Origin: Candidatus Streptomyces philanthi
GTDB taxonomy: Bacteria > Actinomycetota > Actinomycetes > Streptomycetales > Streptomycetaceae
Direction of reading: 5' to 3'
DNA: 64,000 nucleotides
Assembly: GCA_018114805.1 (NCBI GenBank)
Contig: CP073042.1
Span: 7,237,501 to 7,301,500 of the forward strand
Shown here: positions 9,327 to 19,481 of the stretch, piece after piece
Numbering within the stretch: the first letter of the stretch is position 1
Layout of the letters: every line of letters starts with the position of its first letter
The notes under the pieces: model-generated
Told to the model about the DNA's origin: nothing
Databases searched by the model: none
Seen by the model: only the letters and a program-made list of their open reading frames with translations
Made by a program: the position numbers and the translations under genes

Positions 9327-11906
9327 ATGGGTCGTTCCCGTTTCCCGTCGGCCTCCACCGCCATCGGTCGACGCCCACCCCGCCGTGACGGCCCCCGCGT
9401 GCGCTCCCTGCTGAGCGCGCGCAGCATCGCCGGCCAGACCTTCCTGCTCCAACTGCTCATCGTCCTGTTGATCGTCGCCGCCGGTGTGGCGGCCCTCGTG
9501 CTCCAGGCCCGCCGCGACGACGAGGGCGAGGCGCGCCAGCGCACGCTGGCCGTCGCCGAGGCGTTCGCCGAGGCGCCCGGCGTCGTCGAGACCCTGCGCG
9601 CGAGCGACCCCACGGCGGTCCTCCAGCCGCGCGCCGAGGCGGTCAGGGTGGGCGCGGACATCGACTTCGTCGTCGTCATGCGCACCGACGGCACGCGCTA
9701 CACCCACCCCGAGCCGGACCGCATCGGCCGGAGGTTCGTCGGCGACATCGGCCCCGCCCAGCACGGCGAGTCCAGTACCGAGACCGTCGACGGCACCATC
9801 GGCGAGGTCGTCCAGGCGGTGGTGCCCGTCACCGACCGCGAGGGCGAGGTGGTGGGCCTCGTCTCCGCGGGCCTGCGCACCAGCCGCGTGAGCCAGTCGC
9901 TCCACGACGAACTGCCCATCCTGCTCGGCGGCGGCGCGGCGGGCCTGGCCCTGGCGCTCGGCGGCAGCGCGCTGGCGGGCCGCCGCCTGCGCCGCCAGAC
10001 GCGCGGCCTGGACCCCGCGAAGCTCGCCCGGATGTACGAGCACCATGACGCGGTGCTGCACGCGGTCCGCGAGGGGGTGCTCATCGTCAGCGGTGAGCGA
10101 CGGTTGCTGCTCGCCAACGACGAGGCGCGCCGCCTGCTCGCGCTTCCCGCCGACGCGGAGGGCCGGCCCGTCACTGAACTGGGCCTCGACGCCTCACTCG
10201 CCGACGTGTTGGTCACGGGCCGCGTCACCACCGACGAGGTGATCCGCTCTGGCGACCGGCTGCTGGCCGTGAACAACCGACCCACTGACCGGCACGGCGG
10301 CCCGCCCGGCACCGTGGCCACCCTGCGCGACACCACTTGAGCTGCACACCCTCACCGGCCGGGCCGAGACCGCGCGCACCCGTCTCCGGCTGCTGTACGA
10401 CGCGGGCGTCGAGGTCGGCACCACGCTGGACGTGCGGCGCACGGCCGAGGAACTCGCCGAGGTCACGGCCGGCAGGCTCGCCGACTTCACCACCGTCGAC
10501 GTGGTCGACGCGTTGGTGCTCGGCGAGGAACCGCCGACCGCCGGCGCGTCCCAGATGCGCCGCGTCGCCGTGGCCGGCGTACGTGAGGACCACCCGCTCT
10601 ACCCCGTCGAGGAGATCATCGACTTCGTCCCCTACACGCCCCAGGCGCGCTGTATCGACGACCGGTGCGCGCTGCTGGTGCCGCGGCTGAGCGAGGCGCC
10701 CGGCTGGCGGGCCCAGGACCCGGGGCAGGCCGCGCACATCATCGACTACGGCGTGCACTCGCTGATCACCGTCCCGCTGCGGGCCGCGGCGGGGTGCTCG
10801 GGGTCGCCAACTTCTGGCGCGCGACCGGGTCCCCGCCCTTCGACGAGGACGACCTGGCCCTCGCCGAGGAACTGGTCGCGCACGCGGCCGTCTGCCTGGA
10901 CAACGCCCGCCGCTACACCCGCGAGCACGCCATGGCCGTCACCCTCCAGCAGAGCCTGCTGCCGCGCGGGCTGCCCGACCAGCGCGCCCTCGACGTGGCC
11001 TACCGCTACCTGCTGGCCCGCTCCGGGGTCGGCGGGGACTGGTTCGACGTGATTCCGCTGCCCGGGGCGCAGGTCGCGCTGGTGGTGGGCGACGTCGTCG
11101 GGCACGGGCTGCACGCCGCGGCCACCATGGGCAGGCTCCGTACCGCGGTGCACAACTTCTCCTCGCTCGACCTGCCCCCCGACGAGCTGCTCAGCCACCT
11201 GGACGAGCTGGTGAGCAGCATCGACCAGGACGAGACCACCGCCACCGGCGCCGTCACCGTCACCGGCCTGCCGTTCTAGACGGCCGAGTTCGAGGTGCCC
11301 GAATGCAGCTGCGTCGTGCTGTACACCAACGGGCTCATCGACCACGGCGGCCGGGACCTCGACACCCCGGGCTCGACCAGCTCACCGACGTGCTCCGCGG
11401 CCCCGACCGCACGCCCGAGGAGACCCGCCAGCGGGTCCTGGACGCGCTGCTCGGCGAGCACCCGGACGACGACGTGGCCCTCATCGTCGCCCGCACCCGC
11501 TCCCGTGCCACGGGACCAGATCGCGACCTGGGAGGTGCCGTCCGACCCCGCGGCGGTGGCCGACGTACGCGCCAAGGTAAGCCACCAACTCGCCGCGTGG
11601 CGCGTGAGAGAGGAGGCGTTCACCACCGAGCTGATCCTCAGCGAGCTGATCACCAACGCCATCCGCTACACCGCGGGACCGATCCGCGTCCGGCTCATCC
11701 GCGACACCGGCCTGATCTGCGAGGTCGCTGACTCCAGCAGCACCGCTCCGCACCTGCGGTACGCCGCCACCACCGACGAGGGCGGGCGCGGCCTGTTCCT
11801 GGTCGCCCAGTTCGCCGAGCGCTGGGGCACCCGCTACACGCCCACCGGCAAGGTCATCTGGACCGAACAGGCCCTGCCAGCGCTCCCGGACCGCGAGCAC
11901 GCCTGA
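9327..11906 (+). pseudogene. Membrane sensor SpoIIE-type PP2C phosphatase with ATPase domain, multiply broken
   Basis: ATG 9327. Order of domains in the repaired protein: TM helix around residues 32-55 (LLQLLIVLLIVAAGVAALV), extracytoplasmic single-Cache-like sensor of about 140 residues, second TM (GGGAAGLALALGGSAL), PAS, GAF, SpoIIE phosphatase and a C-terminal HATPase_c anti-sigma kinase-like domain. VGGDWFDVIPLPG and VVGDVVGHGLHAAATMG hold the metal-binding aspartates; ELITNAIRY is the ATPase N-box. Frame changes occur near 10337, 10793, 11370 and 11510, and TAG 11277-11279 interrupts LPF/TAEFEVPE. Between ATGAVTVTG and LPF about 40 residues usual in this family are absent. Such proteins control sigma factors by partner switching in response to an external signal. 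Confidence 0.8.
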
Positions 11907-11996
11907 CCCCGTGCGGCACCGTCCCCCGCGACCGCCCCACAACCGTCACCCCGCACCGCCGCTGGTCGTACCGTCAGCCCGGGCGTCACCGACGTC

Positions 11997-12474
11997 TCAG
12001 TCCGCCCGTGACCGCGCGGCCTCCAGGTAGCCGTGCACGAGCGCGTCGGCCCGTCGGAAGAAGTCTCCGAGCAGGGCCAGTTCGGCGGGGGAGTAGCCGG
12101 CGTACAGCGCGGCGAGGCGCGCGTTGAGCGGCTCGTAGGCCGCGAAGACGCGGGTCCGGGCGGCCGGTTCGGCCACGATGCGCACCCGCCGGCGGTCCTC
12201 GGGGTCGGCCTGGCGCGCGACGAACCCGGCGCGTTCGAGTCGGTTGAGGATGCCTGTCACGGCGCCGCTCGTCACCTGGGCCCGCTCGCCGAGGTCACCG
12301 GCGGTCAGCGGGTCGGTCCCCGCCTCCAGGACGTTAGGTGAAGCAGGTCAGGTCGGCGGGGTTGAGCCCGAGCCGGCGCGCGATCTCCTGGTGGGCGAGG
12401 TGGCTGAGGCCGACGAAGTGGTCCATGGCCCGCTGCGCCTCCCGCGCCGTGGTAGCGGGGTATCTGTCTTCCAA
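11997..12474 (-). pseudogene. MarR-family transcriptional regulator, one frameshift
   Basis: TTG 12474 is the best start: AAGGAGCT lies six bases upstream. The protein begins LEDRYPATTAREAQRAMDHF and continues EIARRLGLNPADL. Near 12335 an extra base creates a TAA; the next frame gives the winged helix (MTSGAVTGILNRLERAG, then RQADPEDRRRVRI), where the recognition helix and the DxRxxR wing are clear. It ends at 11997. No adjacent target is obvious; it faces the end of the SpoIIE phosphatase gene. Confidence 0.8.
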
Positions 12475-12617
12475 CCGCCAGCTCCTTAGCGTCAACACGT
12501 CGGTTCGCGGGGCGAAGTGCTTCCGCCGCCGACCCTACCGGCGCCGCCCGGCGCGGCCCCCCGGAGAAACGCGGGAGGGCACACGCTCGGCGGACGAGGG
12601 GCGCTCCCGCCGCCGGC

Positions 12618-13007
12618 TCAGGCGTCCCGCGGGTACCAGCGCAGCTCCACGGTGTTGCCGTCCGGGTCGGCCACGTACAGCGACTGGGCCACCCCACGGG
12701 CACCGAACCGCGCGCCGGGGCCGTCGAGGACCGTGAACTGGCCCGAGTCGATGACCTGCTGCCAGTCCAGCGGCTCGACGGTCAGGCAGATGTGGTCCAC
12801 GTTGCTGCCGTGCGGGGCGTCCGCGGGGCGCCGTACGAGGTCGATGATGGTCGTCGGGCTGACCGGCACCGAGGGGAAGGGCGCCTGGCCCGCGCGCCAC
12901 TCGTCAACGCGTACCGGGTCGAGGCCGAGCGGCCCGCAGTAGAACGCGAGCGAGCGCTCGATGTCGGCGACGGACAGGACGAGGTGGTCGAAGGCGATCA
13001 CGCGCAT
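12618..13007 (-). CDS. VOC (glyoxalase/bleomycin-resistance fold) protein, intact
   Basis: 129 residues from ATG 13007, ending at TGA 12618. FDHLVLSVADIERSLAFY and DHICLTVEPLDWQQV are the two paired beta-alpha-beta-beta-beta motifs, and YVADPDGNTVELR is the terminal metal-binding strand with Glu. Histidines in FDHL and VDHI plus Glu in VELR are the likely metal ligands. These single-domain proteins are often dioxygenases, isomerases or drug-binding proteins; no specific substrate can be assigned. It stands alone. Confidence 0.85.
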   Translation of the reverse strand: MRVIAFDHLVLSVADIERSLAFYCGPLGLDPVRVDEWRAGQAPFPSVPVSPTTIIDLVRRPADAPHGSNVDHICLTVEPLDWQQVIDSGQFTVLDGPGARFGARGVAQSLYVADPDGNTVELRWYPRDA

Positions 13008-13267
13008 GGCTGCTCCGGGTGGTTCGGTCGAGGGCACTGGGGTCGCTGGGCGGGCGCCGGTGCGCGAACGACACGGGCCGCCGCGCGGTGGCGCGCCGCT
13101 CCCGCACGTGCGTACGGGAGCGCGACCGCCCCATGATGCCGTGTCCCGCCCCGAAGTGATCACGCGTCCCCGCCCGTCCGTCCGGGGGTTCGCCCGCGCG
13201 ACGTGGACCGGCGGCCCGGCAGCCGCCGGCGGGCGGAGCGGCAGGTTCATGCGTCCGTGCTCCTCAT

Positions 13268-13283
13268 TTTGGTCTAGACCTTT
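13268..13283. promoter_or_regulatory. DasR-responsive element (dre) upstream of chitinase
   Basis: The palindrome GGTCTAGACC at 13271-13280, with flanking TTT and TTT, matches the core of the dre consensus (ACTGGTCTAGACCAGT) bound by the GntR-family regulator DasR, which represses chitin and N-acetylglucosamine genes until glucosamine-6-phosphate releases it. It lies 83 bases upstream of the chitinase start codon. Confidence 0.8.
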
Positions 13284-13365
13284 ACGGGTTCAGGGCGATT
13301 CGATTTGGTTCCCCCACCCCCAGGTGCCACCGGACCCCCGTTGGCCGTGCGAAGGAGTCAGTCCC

Positions 13366-14260
13366 TTGAGACAGCGCCTGTTCGCCCTGCTCGCCGCGTT
13401 GGCCTCGGCCGTCGCGTTCGCTCTCTTCATGCCAGGACCGACCGCTTCCGCCGCGATGGCCTGCGCCGCGGGTTGGAACGCGTCCGCCGTCTACACCGGC
13501 GGCAACTCCGTCTCCTACAACGGCCACAACTGGTCGGCCAAGTGGTGGAACCAGAACGAGAAGCCCGGCTCGTCGGACGTCTGGGCCGACAAGGGCGCCT
13601 GTGGCGACGACGGTGAGCCGCCCACCCAGGAGGGCTTCGTGGTCAGTGAGGCCCAGTTCAACCAGATGTTCCCGAACCGGAACTCCTTCTACACCTACCG
13701 TGGCCTGACCGACGCGCTGAGCGCCTACCCGGCCTTCGCGAACACCGGCAGCGAGACCGTCAAGCGCTGCGAGGCCGCCGCCTTCCTCGCCAACGTCAGC
13801 CACGAGACGGGCGGCCTGGTCCACATCATCGAGCAGAACCAGGCGAACTACCCGCACTACTGCGACCGCAACCAGCCCTACGGCTGCCCCGCCGGCTAGG
13901 ACGCGTAACTACGGCCGCGGCCCCATCCAGCTCAGCTGGAACTTCAACTACAAGGCCGCGGGTGACGCGCTCGGCATCGACCTGCTGCGCAACCCGTGGC
14001 TGGTGGAGAGGGACCCGGCCGTGGCCTGGAAGACCGCCCTGTGGTACTGGAACACCCAGTCCGGCCCCGGCACGATGACCCCGCACAACGCCATGGTCAA
14101 CATGGTCAACGGCGCGGGCTTCGGCGAGACGATCCGGTCCATCAACGGCACCCTGGAGTGCAACGGCGGCAACCCGAACCAGGTGCAGAGCCGCATCAAC
14201 AACTACCAGCGCTTTGTGCAGGTCCTGGGCACAACGCCCGGTGACAAGCTGAGCTGCTGA
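13366..14260 (+). pseudogene. Secreted GH19 chitinase with chitin-binding module, TAG and frameshift
   Basis: TTG 13366 with GAAGGAG upstream. Signal peptide MRQRLFALLAALASAVAFAL ends at a TASAA site. A CBM5/12 chitin-binding module follows (CAAGWNASAVYTGGNSVSY, later WWNQNEKPG), then a GH19 catalytic domain with NVSHETGG carrying the catalytic glutamate. TAG 13897-13899 interrupts CPAG/DA where Gln is expected, and an extra base just after it breaks the frame. The remainder, YGRGPIQLSWNFNYKAAGDA, with WKTALWYWNTQSG, is the rest of the lysozyme-like fold, ending at TGA 14258-14260. Hydrolyses chitin outside the cell; the dre site upstream indicates DasR control. Confidence 0.9.
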
Positions 14261-14273
14261 CGCTCCCGGAGCA

Positions 14274-14314
14274 GGGCCCCGGCCGCCGCGTCACACCCGC
14301 GCCGGCCGGGGCCC
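14274..14314. terminator. Convergent terminator between chitinase and alkB
   Basis: Twelve-base perfect arms GGGCCCCGGCCG (14274-14285) and its complement (14303-14314) between the stop of the plus-strand chitinase and the end of the minus-strand alkB gene. Likely works for both. Confidence 0.75.
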
Positions 14315-14336
14315 GCGCCGTTCGGCTGACCGCCGG

Positions 14337-15008
14337 TCAGGGCCGGGCCCGTGGCTGCCCGTCGGCGAGCCCCGTGACGCGCAGCGTGATGTTCAGCCGC
14401 CCCGCGCTCAGACCGGTGGCCGGGTCGGGCCGGACCCTGGGCACGCCGTGGTACGCGAAGCGCGAGGGCCCGCCGAAGACGAACAGGTCCCCCGAGCACA
14501 ACTCCACTTCGGTGTACGGGCGGGCGCGGGTCTCGGTGTTGCCGAACCGGAAGACGCAGGTGTCACCGATGCTGAGCGAGACGACGGGCGCGCCGGAGCG
14601 CTCGTCCTTGTCCTGGTGCATGCCCATCCTTGCCGCCGCGTCATAGAAATTGATCAGCGCCGTGTCCGGGGTGTAGCCGGCCGCGGCCGACGGGTCCCCG
14701 TACGCGTCGGCCACAGCGCGCCGCCCCCACGCCACCAGCCACGTTGGCAGCGCCGCCACCCGCTCGCCGTTGACGTCGTCGGCGGTGCGCGTGTACGCGT
14801 ACGGTTGCCAGTGCCACCCCAGGCAGACCGTCTGAACCGACATCGTGCCGCCCCTCGGCAGCCGGGTGTGCCGCATGGGAACGGGCCGCACCGCCCACCG
14901 CCGGCAGGCGTCCACCAGCGCGCGCTGGTCGGCCACCGAGAGCCAGTCGGGCACGTGCACGGCCCCGGGGGCGAGGGTGACGCGGGGCCGGGGGAGCAGG
15001 GCGTTCAT
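14337..15008 (-). CDS. alkB: DNA oxidative demethylase AlkB, intact
   Basis: 223 residues from ATG 15008. INFYDAAARMGMHQDKDE contains the HxD iron ligands, FAYHGVPR the third histidine, and RLNITLRVTG the two arginines that bind 2-oxoglutarate. This is the classical bacterial AlkB arrangement, which removes N1-methyladenine and N3-methylcytosine lesions from single-stranded DNA by oxidation in the cytoplasm. It lies 149 bases downstream of ogt on the same strand, so the two direct alkylation-repair enzymes probably share expression. Length is normal. Confidence 0.92.
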   Translation of the reverse strand: MNALLPRPRVTLAPGAVHVPDWLSVADQRALVDACRRWAVRPVPMRHTRLPRGGTMSVQTVCLGWHWQPYAYTRTADDVNGERVAALPTWLVAWGRRAVADAYGDPSAAAGYTPDTALINFYDAAARMGMHQDKDERSGAPVVSLSIGDTCVFRFGNTETRARPYTEVELCSGDLFVFGGPSRFAYHGVPRVRPDPATGLSAGRLNITLRVTGLADGQPRARP

Positions 15009-15157
15009 GACCGGACCTTCCTCATGGGCGGGGCGGCAGCGGGTGGAAGGTGATCCAACCTCCACGGACCTCCCAGTGTCCGCCGTCGGCCGAGGCGCTG
15101 CGCCCGTCGGCATGCGCCGGGGGAGTGGCGGCGCCGTCGCGGCCCGAGCCGCCGGGC

Positions 15158-15670
15158 TCAGCCACGGCGCATCGGGAGCGCGCCCTCGTGCGCCAACAGC
15201 GCCTCCTTGCGGTCCAGCCCGCCCGCGTAGCCGGTCAGCGCGCCGCTGGCGCCGATCACCCGGTGGCACGGGCGCAGGATGAGCAGCGGATTGGCGCCGA
15301 TGGCGGTGCCGACCGAGCGCACCGCGGAGCGCGGGGCGCCGATCCGCTCGGCGATCGCGCCGTAGGTCGTGGTCGTGCCGTGCGGAATCTCTTCCAGAGC
15401 CGCCCACACCCGCCGCTGGAAGTCCGATCCGCCGGCCGTGTACGTGAGGTCGAAGTCCGTCCGCTCACCCGCGAAGTACGCCCTGACCTGCCGTGTCGCC
15501 TCGGCCAACGGTCGCGGGTCGGCCCGCCACCCGGGCTCGACCGTCGGCGTGTTGCGTTGCCCCGGCACGGACAGCGAGGTGACGGTTGCGCCGCCGACGC
15601 CCCGCGGGTCCTCCTCGCCCGTCACCAGCAGCTCCCCCAGGGGGCTGTCGATGGTGGTGTAGACCGTCAT
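15158..15670 (-). CDS. ogt: Methylated-DNA--protein-cysteine methyltransferase, intact
   Basis: 170 residues from ATG 15670. LRPCHRVIGASGALTGYAGG holds the acceptor cysteine in the PCHRV motif; FQRRVWAALEEIPHGTTTTY is the DNA-binding helix-turn-helix. The enzyme transfers a methyl group from O6-methylguanine to its own cysteine. It lies upstream of alkB on the same strand. No Ada-type activator is nearby. It is divergent from an acetyltransferase gene at 15825, leaving 154 bases for two promoters. Confidence 0.92.
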   Translation of the reverse strand: MTVYTTIDSPLGELLVTGEEDPRGVGGATVTSLSVPGQRNTPTVEPGWRADPRPLAEATRQVRAYFAGERTDFDLTYTAGGSDFQRRVWAALEEIPHGTTTTYGAIAERIGAPRSAVRSVGTAIGANPLLILRPCHRVIGASGALTGYAGGLDRKEALLAHEGALPMRRG

Positions 15671-15824
15671 CGGCCCGTCCTTTCCTCGTCCTGCGTGCGG
15701 TACGGCTACCAGCCTGTGCCACGTCAGGAACCTTGTCTGGCGGGATTCGGACGCGGCGCTCACATCCGCCGCCCTGCGAAATCCGGCTGTCCGGCCCGGC
15801 CGAACCGTGGTCCAATCGGCCAGC

Positions 15825-16563
15825 ATGGACACCACACCGCCACCGCCGGCGGTGGAGCGCGACCTGCTGGCCCGCATGGAACGCAACCTGGCCGAACACG
15901 CCTGCTTCCCGCACCGCGACCTGCCCGGCGCCACCGTAACCGAGGCGCCCGACCTGCTGATCGCCGACAGCGGACTGCCCGACGACACCTTCAACATCGT
16001 CACCCTGACCCGCTTCGCCCCCGACCGCGCCGCCGCGCGCATCGCCTAGACCACCGAGACGCTAACCTGCACCGGGCGGCCCTTCTCCTGGTGGGTCGGC
16101 CCGCTCGCCGAGCCCGACGACCTGTCCCGGCACCTGACCGACGCGGGCTGGCCAGCGTCGGAGCGCGAGACGGCGATGTGGGCCACCCTAGACGAGCGCC
16201 TCCCGCGCCCGAGCGCCGACGACCTCACCCTCGTACGGGTCAGCACCCCGGCCCAGCTCGCCGACTACGCCACGGTGCTGGCCGCCTCGTGGGACCCGCC
16301 GGCCACCACCGTCGAGCGCTTCTACGAGCGGGCCCGCCCCGGGCTGCTCGGCGCGCACAGCCCGGCGCGCTACCTGGTGGGTTACGCGCGCGGCCGGGCC
16401 GTCTGCTCGGCAGAAGTCTTCCTGCACGCGGGCGTGGCCGGCATCTACAACATCGCCACCCTGGCCACCCACCGCAAGCGGGGTTACGGACGCGCCAGCA
16501 CGCTGGCCGCGCTGCACGCGGCGCGCGACGAGGGGCATCCCACGGTCGTGCTCCAGGCGGCCG
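15825..16563 (+). pseudogene. GNAT-family N-acetyltransferase fused into a PKS fragment
   Basis: ATG 15825 gives MDTTPPPPAVERDLLARMER. TAG 16047-16049 interrupts RIA/TTETLT, where Gln is plausible. In the same frame the protein continues to the acetyl-CoA-binding loop IATLATHRKRGYGRASTLAA. Homology ends at VVLQAAE, just before the region that would read like EDGFPVYRRLGF, and the same open frame passes directly into a PKS acyltransferase (LIHQISYMQPALF). The C-terminal 30-40 residues are therefore missing. Substrate unknown. Confidence 0.75.
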
Positions 16564-18900
16564 AGCTGATCCACCAGATCAGCTACATGCAGCCGGCCCT
16601 GTTCGCACTGGAGTACGCGGTCGCCAAGCTGTGGCTGTCGTGGGGCGTTCGGCCCGCCGTGCTCGCGGGACACAGCATCGGTGAGATCGTCGCGGCCACC
16701 GTCGCTGGCCTGTTCACCCTGATGGCCGCCCGGGCCCGCCTGATGGACGCCTCGCCGCCGGGTGTCATGGCCGCCTTCGAGGCATCCGTCGCCGAGGTCT
16801 CCGGCCTTCTCGAAGGCCACCCCGAGCTGTCGATCGCCGCCGTGAACGGAACCCGCCAACTCGTCCTGTCCAGCGACAAGGAGTCGCTGGCCTTCGTGGA
16901 GCGCCAGCTCACCGAGCGGGGTATCAAGAACCGCCGGCTCGCCGTCTCCTGCGCCTCGCACTCGCCCCTGATGGCCGAGGCGGCCCGCGAACTGCGCGAG
17001 GTCGTATCCGAACTCACTTTCCACGAGACCGAGTTCACGCTGATCTCTAACCTGACCGGCACGGTGGCCAACCCCGCGGAGATCTCCACGCCTGACTACT
17101 GGGCCCGTCCACCTGCGCGAGGGCGTCAGGTTCGCCGACGGCATGCGGGCCATCGCCGAACGCGGCCGGCACGTCTTCCTCGAATGCGGCCCGGCCACCG
17201 AGCTGATCGGCATGGGCAAGCAGTGCCTCGACGACGCGGCCGGCCACACCTGGCTCAACAGCCTGCACGCCGAGGACGCCGACGCCACCGTCACCCGCCA
17301 GGCGCTCGCCCAGCTTTACACTGCCGGCGCGCCCGTGGCCTGGGCCGAACACCACCGCGGACGCGAGCGCCGCCGGATCACCCTGCCCACCTACGCCTTC
17401 GACCGCCGCCGCCACTGGCTGCCCGCCCCCGCCGCGCTGGCCACGGCCGGCGGCGGTTCGGGCGGCCACCCGCTGCTCGGCAGGGAGAGCTCCACCGTCG
17501 AACAACGCGCTGCGGGTGTAAGCGAGTTCACCTCGCGCGTCAGCGGTGACCGGCCCGCCTACCTCGCCGACCACAAGGTGATAGGGAAGATCGTCTTTCC
17601 CGGCGCCGGTTACGTCGAGATGCTGATCGCCCTCCAGGACGCCGTACTCGGCGAGAGCGACCTGCCCATCACCGGCGTCAGCCTGCACGAGGCACTGCTC
17701 ATCGCCGACGAGGGCAGCGTCGAACTGCGAAGCCGGTGGACCCCGCGCCCCGACGGCACGGCCGACGTCGAGATCGTCAGCCTGCTGCCCGGCGAGGAGC
17801 CGAACACCGAGGCCATCGAGCGCCGCCACGTCACCGCCATGCTCGGCGCAGAGCCCACCGACACCCTCGCCGGGACCGAACAGCACCTGAACGAGCTGGC
17901 CCAGCAGGCCGGCGAGCCCCACACGCGACTCACCGCCGACGAGCTGTACGCCGACTTCGCCGAGATCGGCGTCGACTACGGGCCCCTCTTCCAGGGCCTG
18001 ACTCAGGCCACCGCACACGGCCCCGACCTGGCCGTCGGCGAGCTGCGCGGGCAGGACGAAGCCAGCCCCGAGTACCTGCCGCCTGCCATCCTCGACTGCG
18101 CCTTCCAGACGCTGGCTGCCCTGCGCGGCGACGGCGACGTGGTCGCCATGCCGGTCGGGATCAGGAGCTGCCGACTGCTGAAGAAGCCGCGCGGGGCCAC
18201 GCTGCGCAGCGTGCGGCGCCTGGTGACGCTCGACCCCGAGGCGACGGCCGCGAAGGCCGCGGCGGCGGACGGGGACACGGCGCCCGAGCAGCCGCCCGGG
18301 CCCGTGCTCGACCTGCTCGTCTTGGAGGGCGACCGCCCCGTGTTCGTCATGGAGCGGCTGACCCTGCGCCAGGTCGCGGGCGCGACGGCGGACCGCGACC
18401 GCATATACGCCGAGGTGCGCTGGGTCAAGCGCTCGCTGCGCGCAGCGGACCCCGAGCCCCGGCACGCGCTGCTCATCGGCCCGGCCCCGGACGGCGTCAC
18501 CGAGCTGGCCGAGCCCGCCAAGGAACGCAACGTCACCCTCACGGTCGTGCCCAGCGCCGCCGAGGCCGGGAGGCCCCTGCGCGAGGGGCACCCCACCGAC
18601 GTGTGCTGGTTCTGGCAGCCGCGCCGGGACCCGGACGAGTCGTTGCGCTCCGAGTGCGAGCGCAACTACCGCGACCTACTCGCCCTGCGGTACTCCACTG
18701 GAAGAGGTGGGCTTCGGCCGCGACCAGCGGCTGTGGCTGCTCACCGAGGGCGGACAGTGGGTACCGGGGGACCGGCCGGGGCCGGGACAGGAGCACGAGA
18801 CCTGGGCCTCGGCCACACTCTGGAGCTTCGGCCACGTCATGTGGACCGAGTACCCCGCCCAGCGCGTCACCCTCGTCGACCTGCCACCGCGCTCCACCCC
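16564..18900 (+). pseudogene. Type I PKS fragment: partial AT, DH, start of KR
   Basis: The fragment begins inside an acyltransferase, without the usual FxGQGSQ start: MQPALFALEYAVAKLW, then LAGHSIGEIVAA with the active-site serine. The specificity segment reads SCASHSPLM, neither the HAFH of malonyl nor the YASH of methylmalonyl types. A frame break lies near 17105. A dehydratase follows: HKVIGKIVFPG is a canonical HxxxGxxxxP motif and DCAFQTLAAL supplies the second-half aspartate. Then comes the structural half of a ketoreductase (RIYAEVRWVKRSLRA to ERNYRDLLAL), with a frame change near 18690, ending at about VTLVDLPPRS. No NADPH-binding KR half, ACP, KS or TE is present. Both ends run into acetyltransferase sequence. 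Confidence 0.85.
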
Positions 18901-19019
18901 GGTCGGGCCCTGCTCGACCCGGCCGGCTGCACCGTCTTCCGGGTCCAGGGCGTCAAGGACCGCGGGCCGCGAGGTGCCGGCGCCGGGCCACCAGGCGGCA
19001 CCGGGCCCGCGGCGTCCGA

Positions 19020-19400
19020 CGCCCCCGGGGCGTCCGCGAGCGCCGGCGCGTACGGCGTCCTCACCGTGGACGGCACCAGCCTCAGCCTGTCCGACCGTCA
19101 CGCCCACGTCGCCGTCGCGGAGGTCGACGGCGACATCGCGGGTTACGTGGCGTGGAACGTCGACCCCGCCCGTAACACGGTGAAGGCCGTCGTCACGATC
19201 CTGGCCGTCGCGGCCAGCCACCGCCGACGCCGCGTCGGCACCACCCTGTGCGAGCACGCCTTCGCGCGGATGCGGGCCCTTGGCGCCGAGGCGGTCGAGA
19301 TCGGCACCGGGGGTGACTCTTCAACGCGCCCGCCCGGGCCCTCTACGAGGAACTGGGCTGCACCCCGCTGCCCGTCGCGGTCTACTACCGACCGCTCTGA
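19020..19400 (+). pseudogene. GNAT-family N-acetyltransferase, N-terminus lost, frameshift near end
   Basis: VAVAEVDGDIAGYVAWNVD and ILAVAASHRRRRVGTTLCEH are the GNAT strand-4 and acetyl-CoA pyrophosphate-loop motifs (RxxGxG/A variant). A base is missing near 19320; after correction APARALYEELGCTPL and VYYRPL end at TGA 19398-19400. The frame is open upstream into the PKS fragment, and the first 50-60 residues expected for the family cannot be found, so the 5' part was probably lost at the PKS junction around 18.95 kb. Confidence 0.65.
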
Positions 19401-19481
19401 GTCGCCCGCCCCTCAGCACCAGGCCGCGCGGGCGGTGGCCCGGTGCCGGCTGCACAGCCAGGCCGGCACCGGGCCGCGTGG

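Noticed and set aside
15158..16042. Extended ogt start upstream of 15670
   Set aside because: The added N-terminus is basic, low in coding bias and overlaps the divergent acetyltransferase gene; ATG 15670 starts the conserved protein.
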